Positions 36,586 through 45,427 of a stretch of 64,000 nucleotides of DNA are shown piece after piece. The position numbers and the translations under genes are program-made. The DNA is taken from NCBI RefSeq assembly GCF_040530035.1, contig NZ_JBEWCD010000002.1:1612001-1676000 (forward strand), given 5' to 3'. The DNA comes from Roseibium sp. HPY-6 (lineage in GTDB: Bacteria; Pseudomonadota; Alphaproteobacteria; Rhizobiales; Stappiaceae). The notes under the pieces are model-generated. The model saw only the letters and a program-made list of their open reading frames with translations, had not been told where the DNA came from and made no database searches. Position 1 is the stretch's first letter, and every line of letters begins with the position of its first letter.

Positions 36586-37428
36586 CTAAGCCTCCCGCAC
36601 AAGCCGCAATTGGACTGCACCCAAAGCTGGTTGCGCCGGGGTCCGGCGCATTTCGTAGCTCAGCAGCTGGCTAACGTCGCTCGCGCCGGCAACGGTGGCG
36701 ACAATGTTGGTTTCCAGAAACGCATCGCACATCGGCTTTGCGAAACCGTCCGACGCTGCGGGTGTCAGATAGGTGACCAGTCGGGCTGATTTGTGCCGCT
36801 GCAGGACGTGATCCTGAACCCTTGCCGTGGAGAACGTGCGTGGCATCACCAGCAAACTGACGTCGGTGTCCTTGCAGACCTTATAATCCGGAAAGCGGTT
36901 TTGGAGGATCTCGACAATCCTGTCGATTTCCCTGTGTTCGCGTTCCCAGGAAAGATAGGCCTGCTTTGCTGTCCGGCCCACCCGCGTCCCCGCCAGGCAG
37001 ACACGAAGGGTCGCAGAACCACAGTTAATCAGAGGCGCACTTTTGTCCGGATAAGCGCTCTGCTGGACAAGTCCGGCGACGCATTCATACAGGTCGTCGG
37101 AAAATGTATGTTCATGCCGAATGAGCATTTCGTTCTGGCTCCACATTTCCGTCCCTGCCGAGGCAAAAATGCCCTCGAATGCGCGGCAGACGCGCGAGGG
37201 GACGAAATATGAGATTTCAGCATAGTTCAGGTTGGCCAGCAGATAACACGGACGGCGGCTGGCGAATTCAACCAAATAGTCTGCAAAGGCCGGGCTCATT
37301 TCGGTTTGATGCGGGTCGAAAAGCGCACTCAGGTCGAAAATGAAAACGTCCTTCTTTGATGGCGTGGACGACTCTCCGACAAGTCCGGTAACCTGACCGA
37401 CGGAATTGAATTGTTCGTTGGAATACAT
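36586..37428 (-). CDS. Phosphomannomutase-like HAD protein with degenerate active site
   Basis: The 280-residue protein resembles eukaryotic-type (HAD IIB) phosphomannomutases in its second half: VGRTAKQAYLSWEREHREI, then IVEILQNRFPDYKV and VMPRTFSTARVQDHVL. The catalytic DxDGT loop is instead Asp32-Leu-Ser-Ala-Leu, so the second Asp, Gly and Thr are lost. The late Gly-Asp motif is also changed (VAGASDVSQ). It is probably a non-catalytic, perhaps regulatory or sugar-phosphate-binding, relative. It is divergent from algD, and a sigma54 promoter lies just upstream. Family assignment is moderate because similarity is weak. Confidence 0.6.
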   Translation of the reverse strand: MYSNEQFNSVGQVTGLVGESSTPSKKDVFIFDLSALFDPHQTEMSPAFADYLVEFASRRPCYLLANLNYAEISYFVPSRVCRAFEGIFASAGTEMWSQNEMLIRHEHTFSDDLYECVAGLVQQSAYPDKSAPLINCGSATLRVCLAGTRVGRTAKQAYLSWEREHREIDRIVEILQNRFPDYKVCKDTDVSLLVMPRTFSTARVQDHVLQRHKSARLVTYLTPAASDGFAKPMCDAFLETNIVATVAGASDVSQLLSYEMRRTPAQPALGAVQLRLVREA

Positions 37429-37464
37429 TTTTGTCTCCTCGCTGAAGCGGCTTTCCCAAACCTC

Positions 37465-37480
37465 AGCAAGTCACTGGCCA
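37465..37480 (-). promoter_or_regulatory. Sigma54 promoter of the phosphomannomutase-like/NUDIX operon
   Basis: On the minus strand the sequence reads TGGCCAGTGACTTGCT, with correct -24 TGGC and -12 TTGC spacing. It ends 36 bases before the ATG at 37428. Confidence 0.75.
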
Positions 37481-37565
37481 GTTTTGTTGAAGATAGAAAA
37501 AATTAAATAAATCAATATTTTATATGATTTTTAGACTTGAGGTCAGTTCTCGAAAACCCAGGATC

Positions 37566-37721
37566 TTTGCGAAATGGAAAGCGAGAATTCTGAAATCGGG
37601 AAGGCTGTCGAAGTGCGCGCGGCATACCCATGAGGCTTTATTAATAGGACGGCATACACGCGAGTGAATTTTGGCCCTGTGTGCCGAGAAGAATGAGTGT
37701 TTGCCGATTTGCAATCGGAAA
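37566..37721 (+). promoter_or_regulatory. Candidate activator sites shared by the PMM-like gene and algD
   Basis: TTTGCGAAATGGAAA (37566-37580) and the looser TTTGCAATCGGAAA (37708-37721) match the motif upstream of alg44 and the SGNH gene. They lie in the 461-base divergent region between two sigma54 promoters, where one bound activator could serve both sides. The region is AT-rich near 37500-37530 and 37795-37825. Confidence 0.5.
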
Positions 37722-37833
37722 CCCGCAAAAACGGAAGTTTCGTTTTTCAATTTTGAAAACCGGTAAGCGGTCTCGAAAGCAGTGAAAAACATAAGTATAT
37801 GAAATTTATAAATAAATTTGAATTCAGCGCATC

Positions 37834-37849
37834 TGGCACGCGTCTTGTT
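37834..37849 (+). promoter_or_regulatory. Sigma54 promoter of algD
   Basis: TGGCACGCGTCTTGTT matches the -24/-12 consensus (TGGCACG-N4-TTGCW) with one late change. It ends 40 bases before the ATG. A small hairpin (TCCCAG 37858-37863 with CTGGGA 37874-37879) lies in the leader. Confidence 0.88.
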
Positions 37850-37889
37850 CCTGTAGTTCCCAGAATGATCCTACTGGGAGTGCACAGAT

Positions 37890-39299
37890 ATGAACATGAT
37901 CGTCAGCAACATCGAAACCGCCCGTAAAATCGACGGCGTTGAACTGAAGCTTGCCGAACAGAAAAAAGCAATCAGCGTTGTTGGCCTGGGCTATGTCGGT
38001 GCCGTGTCGCTGGCGTGCCTGAGCGACCTTGGTCATCGGGTTGTCGGCACAGATATCGATCAGGACAAGGTCGAATCCATTGCCTGGGGACAGAGCCCCA
38101 TTCACGAGGATCGCCTCGGTGAGCTTCTGACCAAGGGCGTTTCAGAAGACCTTCTTCACGCAACAACCAATCTGGAGCGCGCCGTTCTGGAAACCGACGT
38201 GACCTTCGTCTCCGTTGGTACACCGACCAGCGAAGACGGCGGATGCGATACCAGGGCGATTGAAGCCGTTGCACGCGGCATCGGCGAAGCCCTGGCCAAC
38301 AAGGACGGGTTTCACATTGTTGTTCTGCGTTGTTCCGTCCCCCCGGGAACAACGCTCGACATCATGCAACCCGTCCTTGAACGCTACTCGAACAAGATCG
38401 CCGGAAAGGATTTCGGGATCTGCTTCAACCCGGAATTCCTGCGCGAGGGCACCGCAATTGCCGATTTCCACGCGCCGCCAAAGACGGTCATCGGTGTGAC
38501 CGATCAGACGACCGCAGACGTGCTTGCGGAAATCTACGCCCCGGTGGACGAAAACCCGATCGTCACGAGCGTTGAAGTCGCGGAACTGGTGAAATATGTC
38601 GACAATGTCTGGCACGCGGCCAAAGTCTGCTTTGCCAATGAAGTCGGACGCTTGTGCAAGCCGATGGGCATCGACAGTCACGCGGTGATGGACATCTTTG
38701 TCCAGGATACGAAGCTCAATCTCTCGCCTTACTACCTGAAGCCGGGCTTTGCCTTTGGCGGGTCCTGCCTGCCGAAGGAAGTGCGTGCCGTGACGCACCT
38801 GGCGGAAAAGCTGGGCGTTGCGACGCCGATGATCGACGCACTGACACCGTCCAATCAGAAGCAGATCGAACAGGCCGTGGATCTGGTGCGCAAGACCGAT
38901 GCAAAGAAAGTCGCCGTTCTCGGCGTGGCCTTCAAGCCCGGCACGGATGACCTGCGCGAGAGCCCGGCCTTGGAGCTGATCGCCGAACTTCAGGAAGACG
39001 GCACGGAAGTGATTGCCTACGACCCGGCCATTCAGCCCGGCCCGCATATCTCAAAGCAGTTCGAATACATGCAGCACGCGGCGCCACACCTGAAAAAGGT
39101 GGTCGATGGCCTGGGGCAGTTCATGAAGGAAACACCTGATGAGGCCATTCGTGAGGCCGATGTCATTGTCGTAACGCAAAAACTGCCGGAGCTTCGGAGT
39201 GTGCTCAGGTCCAAACGGGAGGAGTCGGTGATCGTGGATCTTGTCCGCATTTCGGCTGAAGCCCCCATCTCGCCCCGCTACACTGGCATCGGCTGGTAG
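37890..39299 (+). CDS. algD: GDP-mannose 6-dehydrogenase, AlgD-like
   Basis: The enzyme oxidises GDP-mannose twice with NAD to GDP-mannuronic acid, the alginate monomer donor. The 469-residue protein has a Rossmann motif (VVGLGYVG, about 30-37) and VSVGTPTSEDG. CFNPEFLREGTAI, a Lys-rich central helix (VKYVDNVWHAAK) and the catalytic Cys293 in GFAFGGSCLPKEVRA follow. The last segment is much closer to AlgD than to UDP-glucose dehydrogenases. It carries about 25 extra N-terminal residues compared with AlgD. Its own sigma54 promoter and a strong hairpin at the end make it a single-gene transcript. Confidence 0.9.
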   Translation: MNMIVSNIETARKIDGVELKLAEQKKAISVVGLGYVGAVSLACLSDLGHRVVGTDIDQDKVESIAWGQSPIHEDRLGELLTKGVSEDLLHATTNLERAVLETDVTFVSVGTPTSEDGGCDTRAIEAVARGIGEALANKDGFHIVVLRCSVPPGTTLDIMQPVLERYSNKIAGKDFGICFNPEFLREGTAIADFHAPPKTVIGVTDQTTADVLAEIYAPVDENPIVTSVEVAELVKYVDNVWHAAKVCFANEVGRLCKPMGIDSHAVMDIFVQDTKLNLSPYYLKPGFAFGGSCLPKEVRAVTHLAEKLGVATPMIDALTPSNQKQIEQAVDLVRKTDAKKVAVLGVAFKPGTDDLRESPALELIAELQEDGTEVIAYDPAIQPGPHISKQFEYMQHAAPHLKKVVDGLGQFMKETPDEAIREADVIVVTQKLPELRSVLRSKREESVIVDLVRISAEAPISPRYTGIGW

Positions 39300-39312
39300 G
39301 ACCCACACTCCC

Positions 39313-39357
39313 GTCCGCTCCCTCTCTGCCCCATCGTACCTATGGGAGGGAGCGGAC
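39313..39357 (+). terminator. Hairpin after algD
   Basis: GTCCGCTCCCTC (39313-39324) pairs perfectly with GAGGGAGCGGAC (39346-39357), a 12-bp stem with a 21-base loop. No T-run follows, so it may mark the mRNA end or stabilise it. The remaining bases up to 39576 hold no clear gene. Confidence 0.75.
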
Positions 39358-39576
39358 ATCTCAAATGGCGTTATGCCGTGAACTCATGCCGACGTTTCTT
39401 CCAGGCGTGGGTTCTCTTCTTTTCAGTCCGAGAGAGCGCTTTGAGGGAAGCGCGGGCATTGACCAGGTCGCGTCAGCTATGCGCTCACGCGAACGCGTTG
39501 AAATGATGTTCATCGACCGAGATGAAGACCGGTGAGGTTCTCGGTGTCGCAATAGGCAGGACGGAAATCTGCCGCC

Positions 39577-39614
39577 AAAAAAATGAAGAGCGCGGCCTTT
39601 GGACCGCGCTCTTC
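39577..39614 (-). terminator. Rho-independent terminator of the RND operon
   Basis: GAAGAGCGCGG (39585-39595) pairs with CCGCGCTCTTC (39604-39614). Read on the minus strand, the stem is followed by a run of seven Ts (complement of 39577-39583). It lies about 40 bases beyond the RND permease stop. Confidence 0.9.
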
Positions 39615-39651
39615 CGGGACGCCTTAGGTGAGGATGTCAGGCGCCGTAGAT

Positions 39652-42600
39652 CTAAGCTTCTTGTATGTCTGCTTCAGAGGCCGGGCTCCGCATTCCCGCA
39701 ATCCGGTCTTCCACTGCGCGCACCACCACATAAAACACCGGTGTGAACAGGAGGCCGAAGAGCGTCACGCCGAGCATTCCGGAGAAGACCGAAGTGCCGA
39801 GCGCTTGCCGCATTTCAGCTCCCGCACCCGTCGCCAGCATCAGCGGAACGACCCCGAGGATGAACGCGAGCGAGGTCATAACGATGGGCCGCAGCCGGGT
39901 CCGCGCGGCGCGCACCGCCGCATCCCAACGGTTCAGACCTTCTGTTTCCGCCTGCCGTGCGAACTCCACGATCAGGATCGCGTTTTTCGAGGCAAGGGCG
40001 ACGAGAACGACAAACCCGATCTGGACCAGGATGTTGTTGTCGAGGCCGGCAAGCCAGATGCCGGTGATCGCAGACAGGAGCACCATCGGTACGATCAGGA
40101 TGACCGCCAGCGGCAAGGCCAGGCTCTCATACTGGGCGGCGAGCACCAGGAAGACGAACAGGACAGCGAAGCCGAACACCAGAAGTGCTGTGTCGTCAGT
40201 GTTCTTTTCCTGATAACTCAGTTCCGTCCACTCGTAGGAGACGCCTGCCGGAAGCACCCGTTCGGCGATGGCTTCCATCTTGTCCAGGGCTTCTGCCGAA
40301 GATACTCCGGGCATTGTCTGACCCTGGACTGCCGCAGCCGGATAAAGATTGTATCGCGGCTGCCGCAAGGGGCCCGTGGTGTTTTCGAACGTCGCAACGG
40401 CCCCCAGCGGAACCATTGCACCGTCATCGGAGCGTGTCCGCAGCCGGGCAACGTCCTCGGCGGTTTCACGGAACGAAGCGTCAGCTTGTGCGATCACGCG
40501 GTACGTGCGGCCGAACAGGTTGAAGTCGTTGACGTAGGCCGATCCGAGATAGACCTCCAGCGCTTCGTTGACGGCAGCCACGGGCACGTTCAGCATCTCG
40601 GCACGCTCACGGTCTATCTCGGCCCAGACGCGCGGCGTACCGGTCGAATAGAGCGAGAAGACCGCAACAAGACCAGGATCAGCGTTGGCTTCGGCCGACA
40701 GCGCTCTTGCGGCCTGTTCCAGCGCGGCCGGACCCACATTGCCCGTGTCCTGGAGCATCATCTTGAAGCCGCCACCGGTGCCGATGCCGCGCACGGGCGG
40801 AGGTGCGATGACGAAGATTGCAGCCTCGTTGAGTGCGGCCATCCGCTGGCGCGCTTCAGACAGAACCGCTTCGGCCACGATACCTTTCTCTTCACGTTCG
40901 GCGAAGGGCGTCGTGGTGAAGAAGATCACGCCTGTATTCGATTCCGTTGTAAAGGTGGCACCATTGAAGCCTGCAAACACAGCCGCATGTTCGACACCTT
41001 CGATGTCCAGCAGTTCATCGACAGCAGTGCGGACAACAGCGTCTGTGCGATCAAGCGAGGCGCCAGGGGGCAACTGCACGACGGTGATGTAGTAGCCTTG
41101 GTCCTGCTCCGGGATAAAGCCGGACGGAACCTTGGAGAACTGATGGTCCGTCAGGAGCAGCAGCCCGCCAAAGAGGCTCAGCATGATCAGCGGCGCACGA
41201 ACCAGACGCTTGGTCGTTGTCGCGTAGCCGGACGAAAGACGGTCAAAACCGCTGTCAAACTTCGCCAGGGCCCAGACCACCGGTCTCATCACAAGACCGG
41301 GTTTCTGAGTGCCATGCGGCCTGAGCAGCAGGCTTGCCAATGCTGGCGACAGGGTCAGGGAGACGAACAGCGAGATAGCCGTTGCAACTGTGATGGTCAC
41401 CGCGAACTGGCGATAGAATTCTCCCGAGATACCGGCAACTGCCGCCGTCGGGATGAAGACTGCCGCCAGCACCAGTGACGTTGCGATCAATGCACCCGAA
41501 ACCTCTGTCATTGTCTTGCGGGCCGCTTCGCGCGGCTTCAGGCCATCGCGAATGTGCTTTTCGATGCCTTCCACGACGATGATTGCATCATCGACCACGA
41601 TGCCGACGGCCAGCACGAGTCCGAACAGGGACAGGTTATTGATCGAGTATCCGAGCGCGGACATCACTGCGAACGTACCGACGAGGGAGACCGGGATCGC
41701 GAGAATGGGCGTCACGGCGGCACGCCATGTGCCGAGGAACAACAGGACCACGGCAACGACCAGCAGCACTGCCTCGATCATTGTGGCAACGACTGCGTCA
41801 ATCGAAGCCTGAATGAACTCGGTCGGATTGTAGATGACGTCGTAGGCCAGACCTTCGGGGAAGTCTTGGCTCAGCCGTTCAACCGTGCTCAGAACCTCTT
41901 CAGCGGTTGCAAGCGCATTGGTTCCCGGACGTTGGTTCACGACCATCGCGACGGCAGGATTGCGGTCAAGATAGGCGCGCGTCGTGTAGTCGGCAGCACC
42001 AAGTTCGACGCGGCCGACATCGCTCAATCGAACAATACGCCCGTCATCGCCCCTTTTGACGATGACCCGTTCGAACTCCTCGGGTGACGCCAGGCGGCCT
42101 GCCGTTTGAACGGAAAGCTCGAAGGCAGAGGCGGTCGGGGTCGGCTGCTGGTTCAACAGTCCGGAGGCAATCTGCGCGTTCTGGCTGCGAAGGGCTGAGA
42201 GGACCTCGCCCGGTGTCATCTCAAGCGCTGCGATGCGCTCCGGATCGAGCCAGATCCGCATGGCGTAATCGCGCGCCCCAAAGATGGTGATGTCGCCAAC
42301 GCCGCCAAGACGTGTCAGTTCATCGCGCACGCGCTGAGCGGCGTTGGTGATGTAAAGGTCGTCTTTGGAGCCGTCCGGCGAGAACATGTGTACCACCAGC
42401 AACAGATCCGGCGATGCCTTCTGGGTAATTACACCAAGCCGCTGAACTTCCTCCGGCAGGCGCGGTTCGGCAATGGCGACCCGGTTTTGCACCAGGACCT
42501 GAGCCGCATCGAGATCGGTACCGAGTTCAAACGTCACGGTGACAGTCAGGTTACCGTCGCCGGTTGCCTGCGAAGACAGATACAGCATGCCTTCGACACC

Positions 42601-42816
42601 ATTGATCTGTTGTTCGAGCGGGGTTGCCACTGTCTGCGCGATCGTTTCGGCGGAAGCGCCCGGATACTGTGCCCGGACCTGGACGGTCGGTGGTGCCACC
42701 TCAGGATACTGCGCGATTGGCAGCGTGAAATAGCTGAGCGCGCCGACGATCGTGATAAACGCCGAAAGCACGACTGCGAAAATAGGTCTGTCTATGAAAA
42801 ATTGCGGAAGTTTCAT
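39652..42816 (-). CDS. RND multidrug efflux permease, AcrB/MexB-like
   Basis: The 1,054-residue inner-membrane pump has the HAE1-RND pattern: MKLPQFFIDRPIFAVVLSAF at the N-terminus, twelve predicted membrane helices in two halves, two large periplasmic loops and the proton-relay Asp-Asp of VVDDAIIVVE in helix 4. It exports amphiphilic compounds by proton antiport in complex with the adaptor encoded 32 bases upstream. No outer-membrane channel gene is adjacent, so a TolC-like protein from elsewhere is probably used. The substrate range is unknown. Confidence 0.95.
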   Translation of the reverse strand: MKLPQFFIDRPIFAVVLSAFITIVGALSYFTLPIAQYPEVAPPTVQVRAQYPGASAETIAQTVATPLEQQINGVEGMLYLSSQATGDGNLTVTVTFELGTDLDAAQVLVQNRVAIAEPRLPEEVQRLGVITQKASPDLLLVVHMFSPDGSKDDLYITNAAQRVRDELTRLGGVGDITIFGARDYAMRIWLDPERIAALEMTPGEVLSALRSQNAQIASGLLNQQPTPTASAFELSVQTAGRLASPEEFERVIVKRGDDGRIVRLSDVGRVELGAADYTTRAYLDRNPAVAMVVNQRPGTNALATAEEVLSTVERLSQDFPEGLAYDVIYNPTEFIQASIDAVVATMIEAVLLVVAVVLLFLGTWRAAVTPILAIPVSLVGTFAVMSALGYSINNLSLFGLVLAVGIVVDDAIIVVEGIEKHIRDGLKPREAARKTMTEVSGALIATSLVLAAVFIPTAAVAGISGEFYRQFAVTITVATAISLFVSLTLSPALASLLLRPHGTQKPGLVMRPVVWALAKFDSGFDRLSSGYATTTKRLVRAPLIMLSLFGGLLLLTDHQFSKVPSGFIPEQDQGYYITVVQLPPGASLDRTDAVVRTAVDELLDIEGVEHAAVFAGFNGATFTTESNTGVIFFTTTPFAEREEKGIVAEAVLSEARQRMAALNEAAIFVIAPPPVRGIGTGGGFKMMLQDTGNVGPAALEQAARALSAEANADPGLVAVFSLYSTGTPRVWAEIDRERAEMLNVPVAAVNEALEVYLGSAYVNDFNLFGRTYRVIAQADASFRETAEDVARLRTRSDDGAMVPLGAVATFENTTGPLRQPRYNLYPAAAVQGQTMPGVSSAEALDKMEAIAERVLPAGVSYEWTELSYQEKNTDDTALLVFGFAVLFVFLVLAAQYESLALPLAVILIVPMVLLSAITGIWLAGLDNNILVQIGFVVLVALASKNAILIVEFARQAETEGLNRWDAAVRAARTRLRPIVMTSLAFILGVVPLMLATGAGAEMRQALGTSVFSGMLGVTLFGLLFTPVFYVVVRAVEDRIAGMRSPASEADIQEA

Positions 42817-42848
42817 CGTCTTGTCCTCACCTTGGATGCGAAGCGTGC

Positions 42849-44045
42849 CTAGCGCTTCGCCAGCCGCACAGTCGGCGCGTCAATCAAACGGGCGGTCACT
42901 TGTGCGCCCGGTCCAACCATGTGCAGACCGGTGACAACCACCTGTTCGCCTTCCGAAAGCCCTTCAACGACCCGCTCGTCTGCGTATTGGTCGCCGAGCG
43001 TGACCGTCCTGCGCGCGACGGCACCGGTTTCGTCGACAACCCAGACGAACTTCGTGGTCTGGTCGGAGCCGATGGCACGCTCCGGGATCAGAACCCGGCT
43101 TGCGTCCTCAGCCGTTGCAAGGCGCAGACGGCCGAACATGCCGGGTGTCAGAACACCGTCCGTGTTTTCAAAGACGGCACGGCCGCGAATGGTTCCGGTC
43201 GAACGGTCGATTCGGTTGTCGATGAAGTCGATGGTGCCGGCATGGGCGAAGTCGCCTTCGTCGATGAGACGCACGTCAACCGGCGTCTTTCCGGCGGTTT
43301 CCCTGAGCCCCGAAGATGCAGAAGCCCGCATATATTCAAGATATTGCTGTTCGCTGGCGTCGAAAACAAAATGGATCGGATCGAGGGAGACGATCGTCGT
43401 CAGTGCAACGGATCCGGCACCTGCGGCTATCAGGTTGCCCGGGCTGACGAAATCGTCCGAGATCCGTCCGGTGACCGGTGCGTGGATCTTCGTGAACCCG
43501 AGGTCGAGTTTTGCTCTTGATACGGCGGCTTCGGCTGCTGCAATGCTTGCCGCTGCTATTTCCGCCTCGTGGATACGCTCGTCCAGAACGGAGCGGCTTG
43601 TATGCCCGTTTTCGATGAGTTGCTCGGCACGTTCCAGTTCCTTTTCAGCAAGGCGTGCCGCAGCCCTTGCTTCGCTCAGCCGGGCTTCGGCTTCTGCGAG
43701 CGCCGTCTCGAACGGACGTGCGTCAATCGTGAACAGGAGGTCGCCCTTTTCGACGACATCGCCCGGTTCGAAGTGAACCTCATCGAGATAACCCGACACA
43801 CGCGCCCTGATCGACACTTCGTCGACTGCCTCGAACCGTCCGGTGAATTCATCCCATTCCGTGATGGAACGTACCTTTGCCGCCACCACATCCACGACCG
43901 GAAGCGGGGCTTCTTGCGCCGGAGCTGACGCTTCGACGGACGCGACGAATTGCATGTCGCTGATGCGTTCTCCTGCGTACCAGGCACCGGCGCCGTAAAA
44001 GACGGCCAACGCGACACCTGCGAAGAGTTTGCTGGACTTTGGCAT
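42849..44045 (-). CDS. RND efflux membrane-fusion (adaptor) protein
   Basis: The 398-residue protein has an N-terminal anchor segment (about 7-24) and the HlyD/AcrA layout: a lipoyl half-motif, a helical hairpin (about 100-165), GFTKIHAPVTGRISDDFVSPG and a beta-barrel. It bridges the RND permease to an outer-membrane channel. No lipobox Cys is apparent. It is first of a two-gene efflux operon. The LysR gene is 138 bases upstream on the same strand and is the probable regulator. Confidence 0.94.
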   Translation of the reverse strand: MPKSSKLFAGVALAVFYGAGAWYAGERISDMQFVASVEASAPAQEAPLPVVDVVAAKVRSITEWDEFTGRFEAVDEVSIRARVSGYLDEVHFEPGDVVEKGDLLFTIDARPFETALAEAEARLSEARAAARLAEKELERAEQLIENGHTSRSVLDERIHEAEIAAASIAAAEAAVSRAKLDLGFTKIHAPVTGRISDDFVSPGNLIAAGAGSVALTTIVSLDPIHFVFDASEQQYLEYMRASASSGLRETAGKTPVDVRLIDEGDFAHAGTIDFIDNRIDRSTGTIRGRAVFENTDGVLTPGMFGRLRLATAEDASRVLIPERAIGSDQTTKFVWVVDETGAVARRTVTLGDQYADERVVEGLSEGEQVVVTGLHMVGPGAQVTARLIDAPTVRLAKR

Positions 44046-44183
44046 TCCGATCTCCTTTCGTTGCGGGGCGATGCCCCACGCATGGAGAAGGAAATGGGAA
44101 TGGACCGGCGTCCTGATTAGCGGGACGGCGGGACGCTCAGTGTTTCCTGACAGGACGTAATCAATCGAGCGCGTGATCGCGTA

Positions 44184-45095
44184 TCAGGACACCGTCTGAA
44201 CAAAGCTGGGCGGGTCCGCGACCAGAAAATCAACGAACGCCCGAACGCGGGGCGCAACAAGCTGCCGGTTCAGATAGATTATCGAATAAGGGAAATTATT
44301 CAGTCTCTTGTCCTCTAAAACCTCGACAAGACGCCCTGCCTCGAAAGCTTCATGCGCAAGAAAGCTTGGCAGTTGGGCAATGCCGATCCCCTTTTCGGCC
44401 GCCTGGCGCAAGGCGTCGACACTGTTTCCTATAAGGACCGGATTCAAGGTTCGGCGCACGACCTCTCCTTTCTCTTCAAAGAGGAATGGAAACAAAAGCC
44501 CGGTGTTTTGAACCCGGTAGTGGATGCCGCGATGGTGCTCAAGGTCATCGAGCGTTTCCGGTTTGCCATAGCGCTCGATATAGGCGGGTGAAACACAGGA
44601 ATAGGCGCGATCGTCAAAAAGTTTTCGCGCCATCAGGTTGGCGCTGTCGCCAAGTGCGCCGATCCGGATGGCGATGTCGATGCCCTCCGTGCCGAGATCG
44701 ACCTGCCGGTCTTCGAACTTGAGTTCGACGTCGACTTCCTCATAGCGGCACATGAAGGCAAGCACGCGCTCAGTCAGCCAGACCCGGCCGAACACCGCAG
44801 GCGCGGAGATCACCAGTCTGCCCCTTGGCTCAGAAATGCTGTCCGCAAATTCTTCCTTGAGCGCATCGGCATCGCTCAACAAGCGCCGCGCACCGTCGAG
44901 AAAACGTGTGCCTTCAACGGTCAGCGAGACCGATCTTGTGGTCCTGGTGAAGAGCTTGGCACCAATCTCCGTTTCCAGCCGCTGGACCGCCTTTGAAACC
45001 GCCGATGTCGTCATGCCAAGCACTCTGGCTGCTCCGGCGAAGTTTTCTGTTTGTGCAACCTGGATAAAGACACGCAGTTCGTTGAGATTGTTCAT
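44184..45095 (-). CDS. LysR-family transcriptional regulator
   Basis: From the ATG at 45095 the protein has 303 residues. A winged helix-turn-helix occupies 1-60 (LNELRVFIQVAQTENFAGAARVL, shortened here; recognition helix TTSAVSKAVQRLE). A periplasmic-binding-like effector domain occupies about 90-290. It belongs to the CrgA/DsdC-like group that often controls neighbouring oxidoreductases or pumps. It precedes the efflux operon on the same strand and diverges from the fused oxidoreductase, so it may regulate either. An upstream start at 45158 has no support. Confidence 0.93.
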   Translation of the reverse strand: MNNLNELRVFIQVAQTENFAGAARVLGMTTSAVSKAVQRLETEIGAKLFTRTTRSVSLTVEGTRFLDGARRLLSDADALKEEFADSISEPRGRLVISAPAVFGRVWLTERVLAFMCRYEEVDVELKFEDRQVDLGTEGIDIAIRIGALGDSANLMARKLFDDRAYSCVSPAYIERYGKPETLDDLEHHRGIHYRVQNTGLLFPFLFEEKGEVVRRTLNPVLIGNSVDALRQAAEKGIGIAQLPSFLAHEAFEAGRLVEVLEDKRLNNFPYSIIYLNRQLVAPRVRAFVDFLVADPPSFVQTVS

Positions 45096-45427
45096 CGAGG
45101 CCCTTGGTGGATTTTTGCGACGTCGCAATGACTTTAGTGAAGACCCTGTTCGTTGCAATGGTCAGCTGTTTGAAGTGGGAGGCAAGCCCAATACGGCTTG
45201 GGCGCAGCCATGGTCCTCAAAGACATTGCCGAAACGTCCACGACCGAAGCTTGTGCTGGCGTGGCCGGTCTTTGCGAACGGAGCAAATGATCGCTCTATT
45301 TGCATCTTCCCAAATGGCTGCAGCGCACCACAACAATAAAGCAGCCCGGGTGGAGAGGTCCGGGTTCAAATCGAAAGCGCGTACGCCAGTTTCAATCCGG
45401 CTCTCAACTACAACGAGGATGTTCGCA
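45096..45427. other. Divergent intergenic region, LysR / fused oxidoreductase
   Basis: About 330 bases separate the two divergent starts and should hold both promoters. The frame open through this stretch on the plus strand lacks a coding look and is not annotated. I see no defined operator. Confidence 0.4.

Noticed and set aside
39628..41478. A 616-codon frame on the plus strand
   Set aside because: It is antisense to the RND permease, with Arg/His/Gln-rich nonsense composition.
45104..45427. N-terminal extension of the fused oxidoreductase
   Set aside because: The extension is basic and without a fold, and a good ribosome-binding site precedes 45428.
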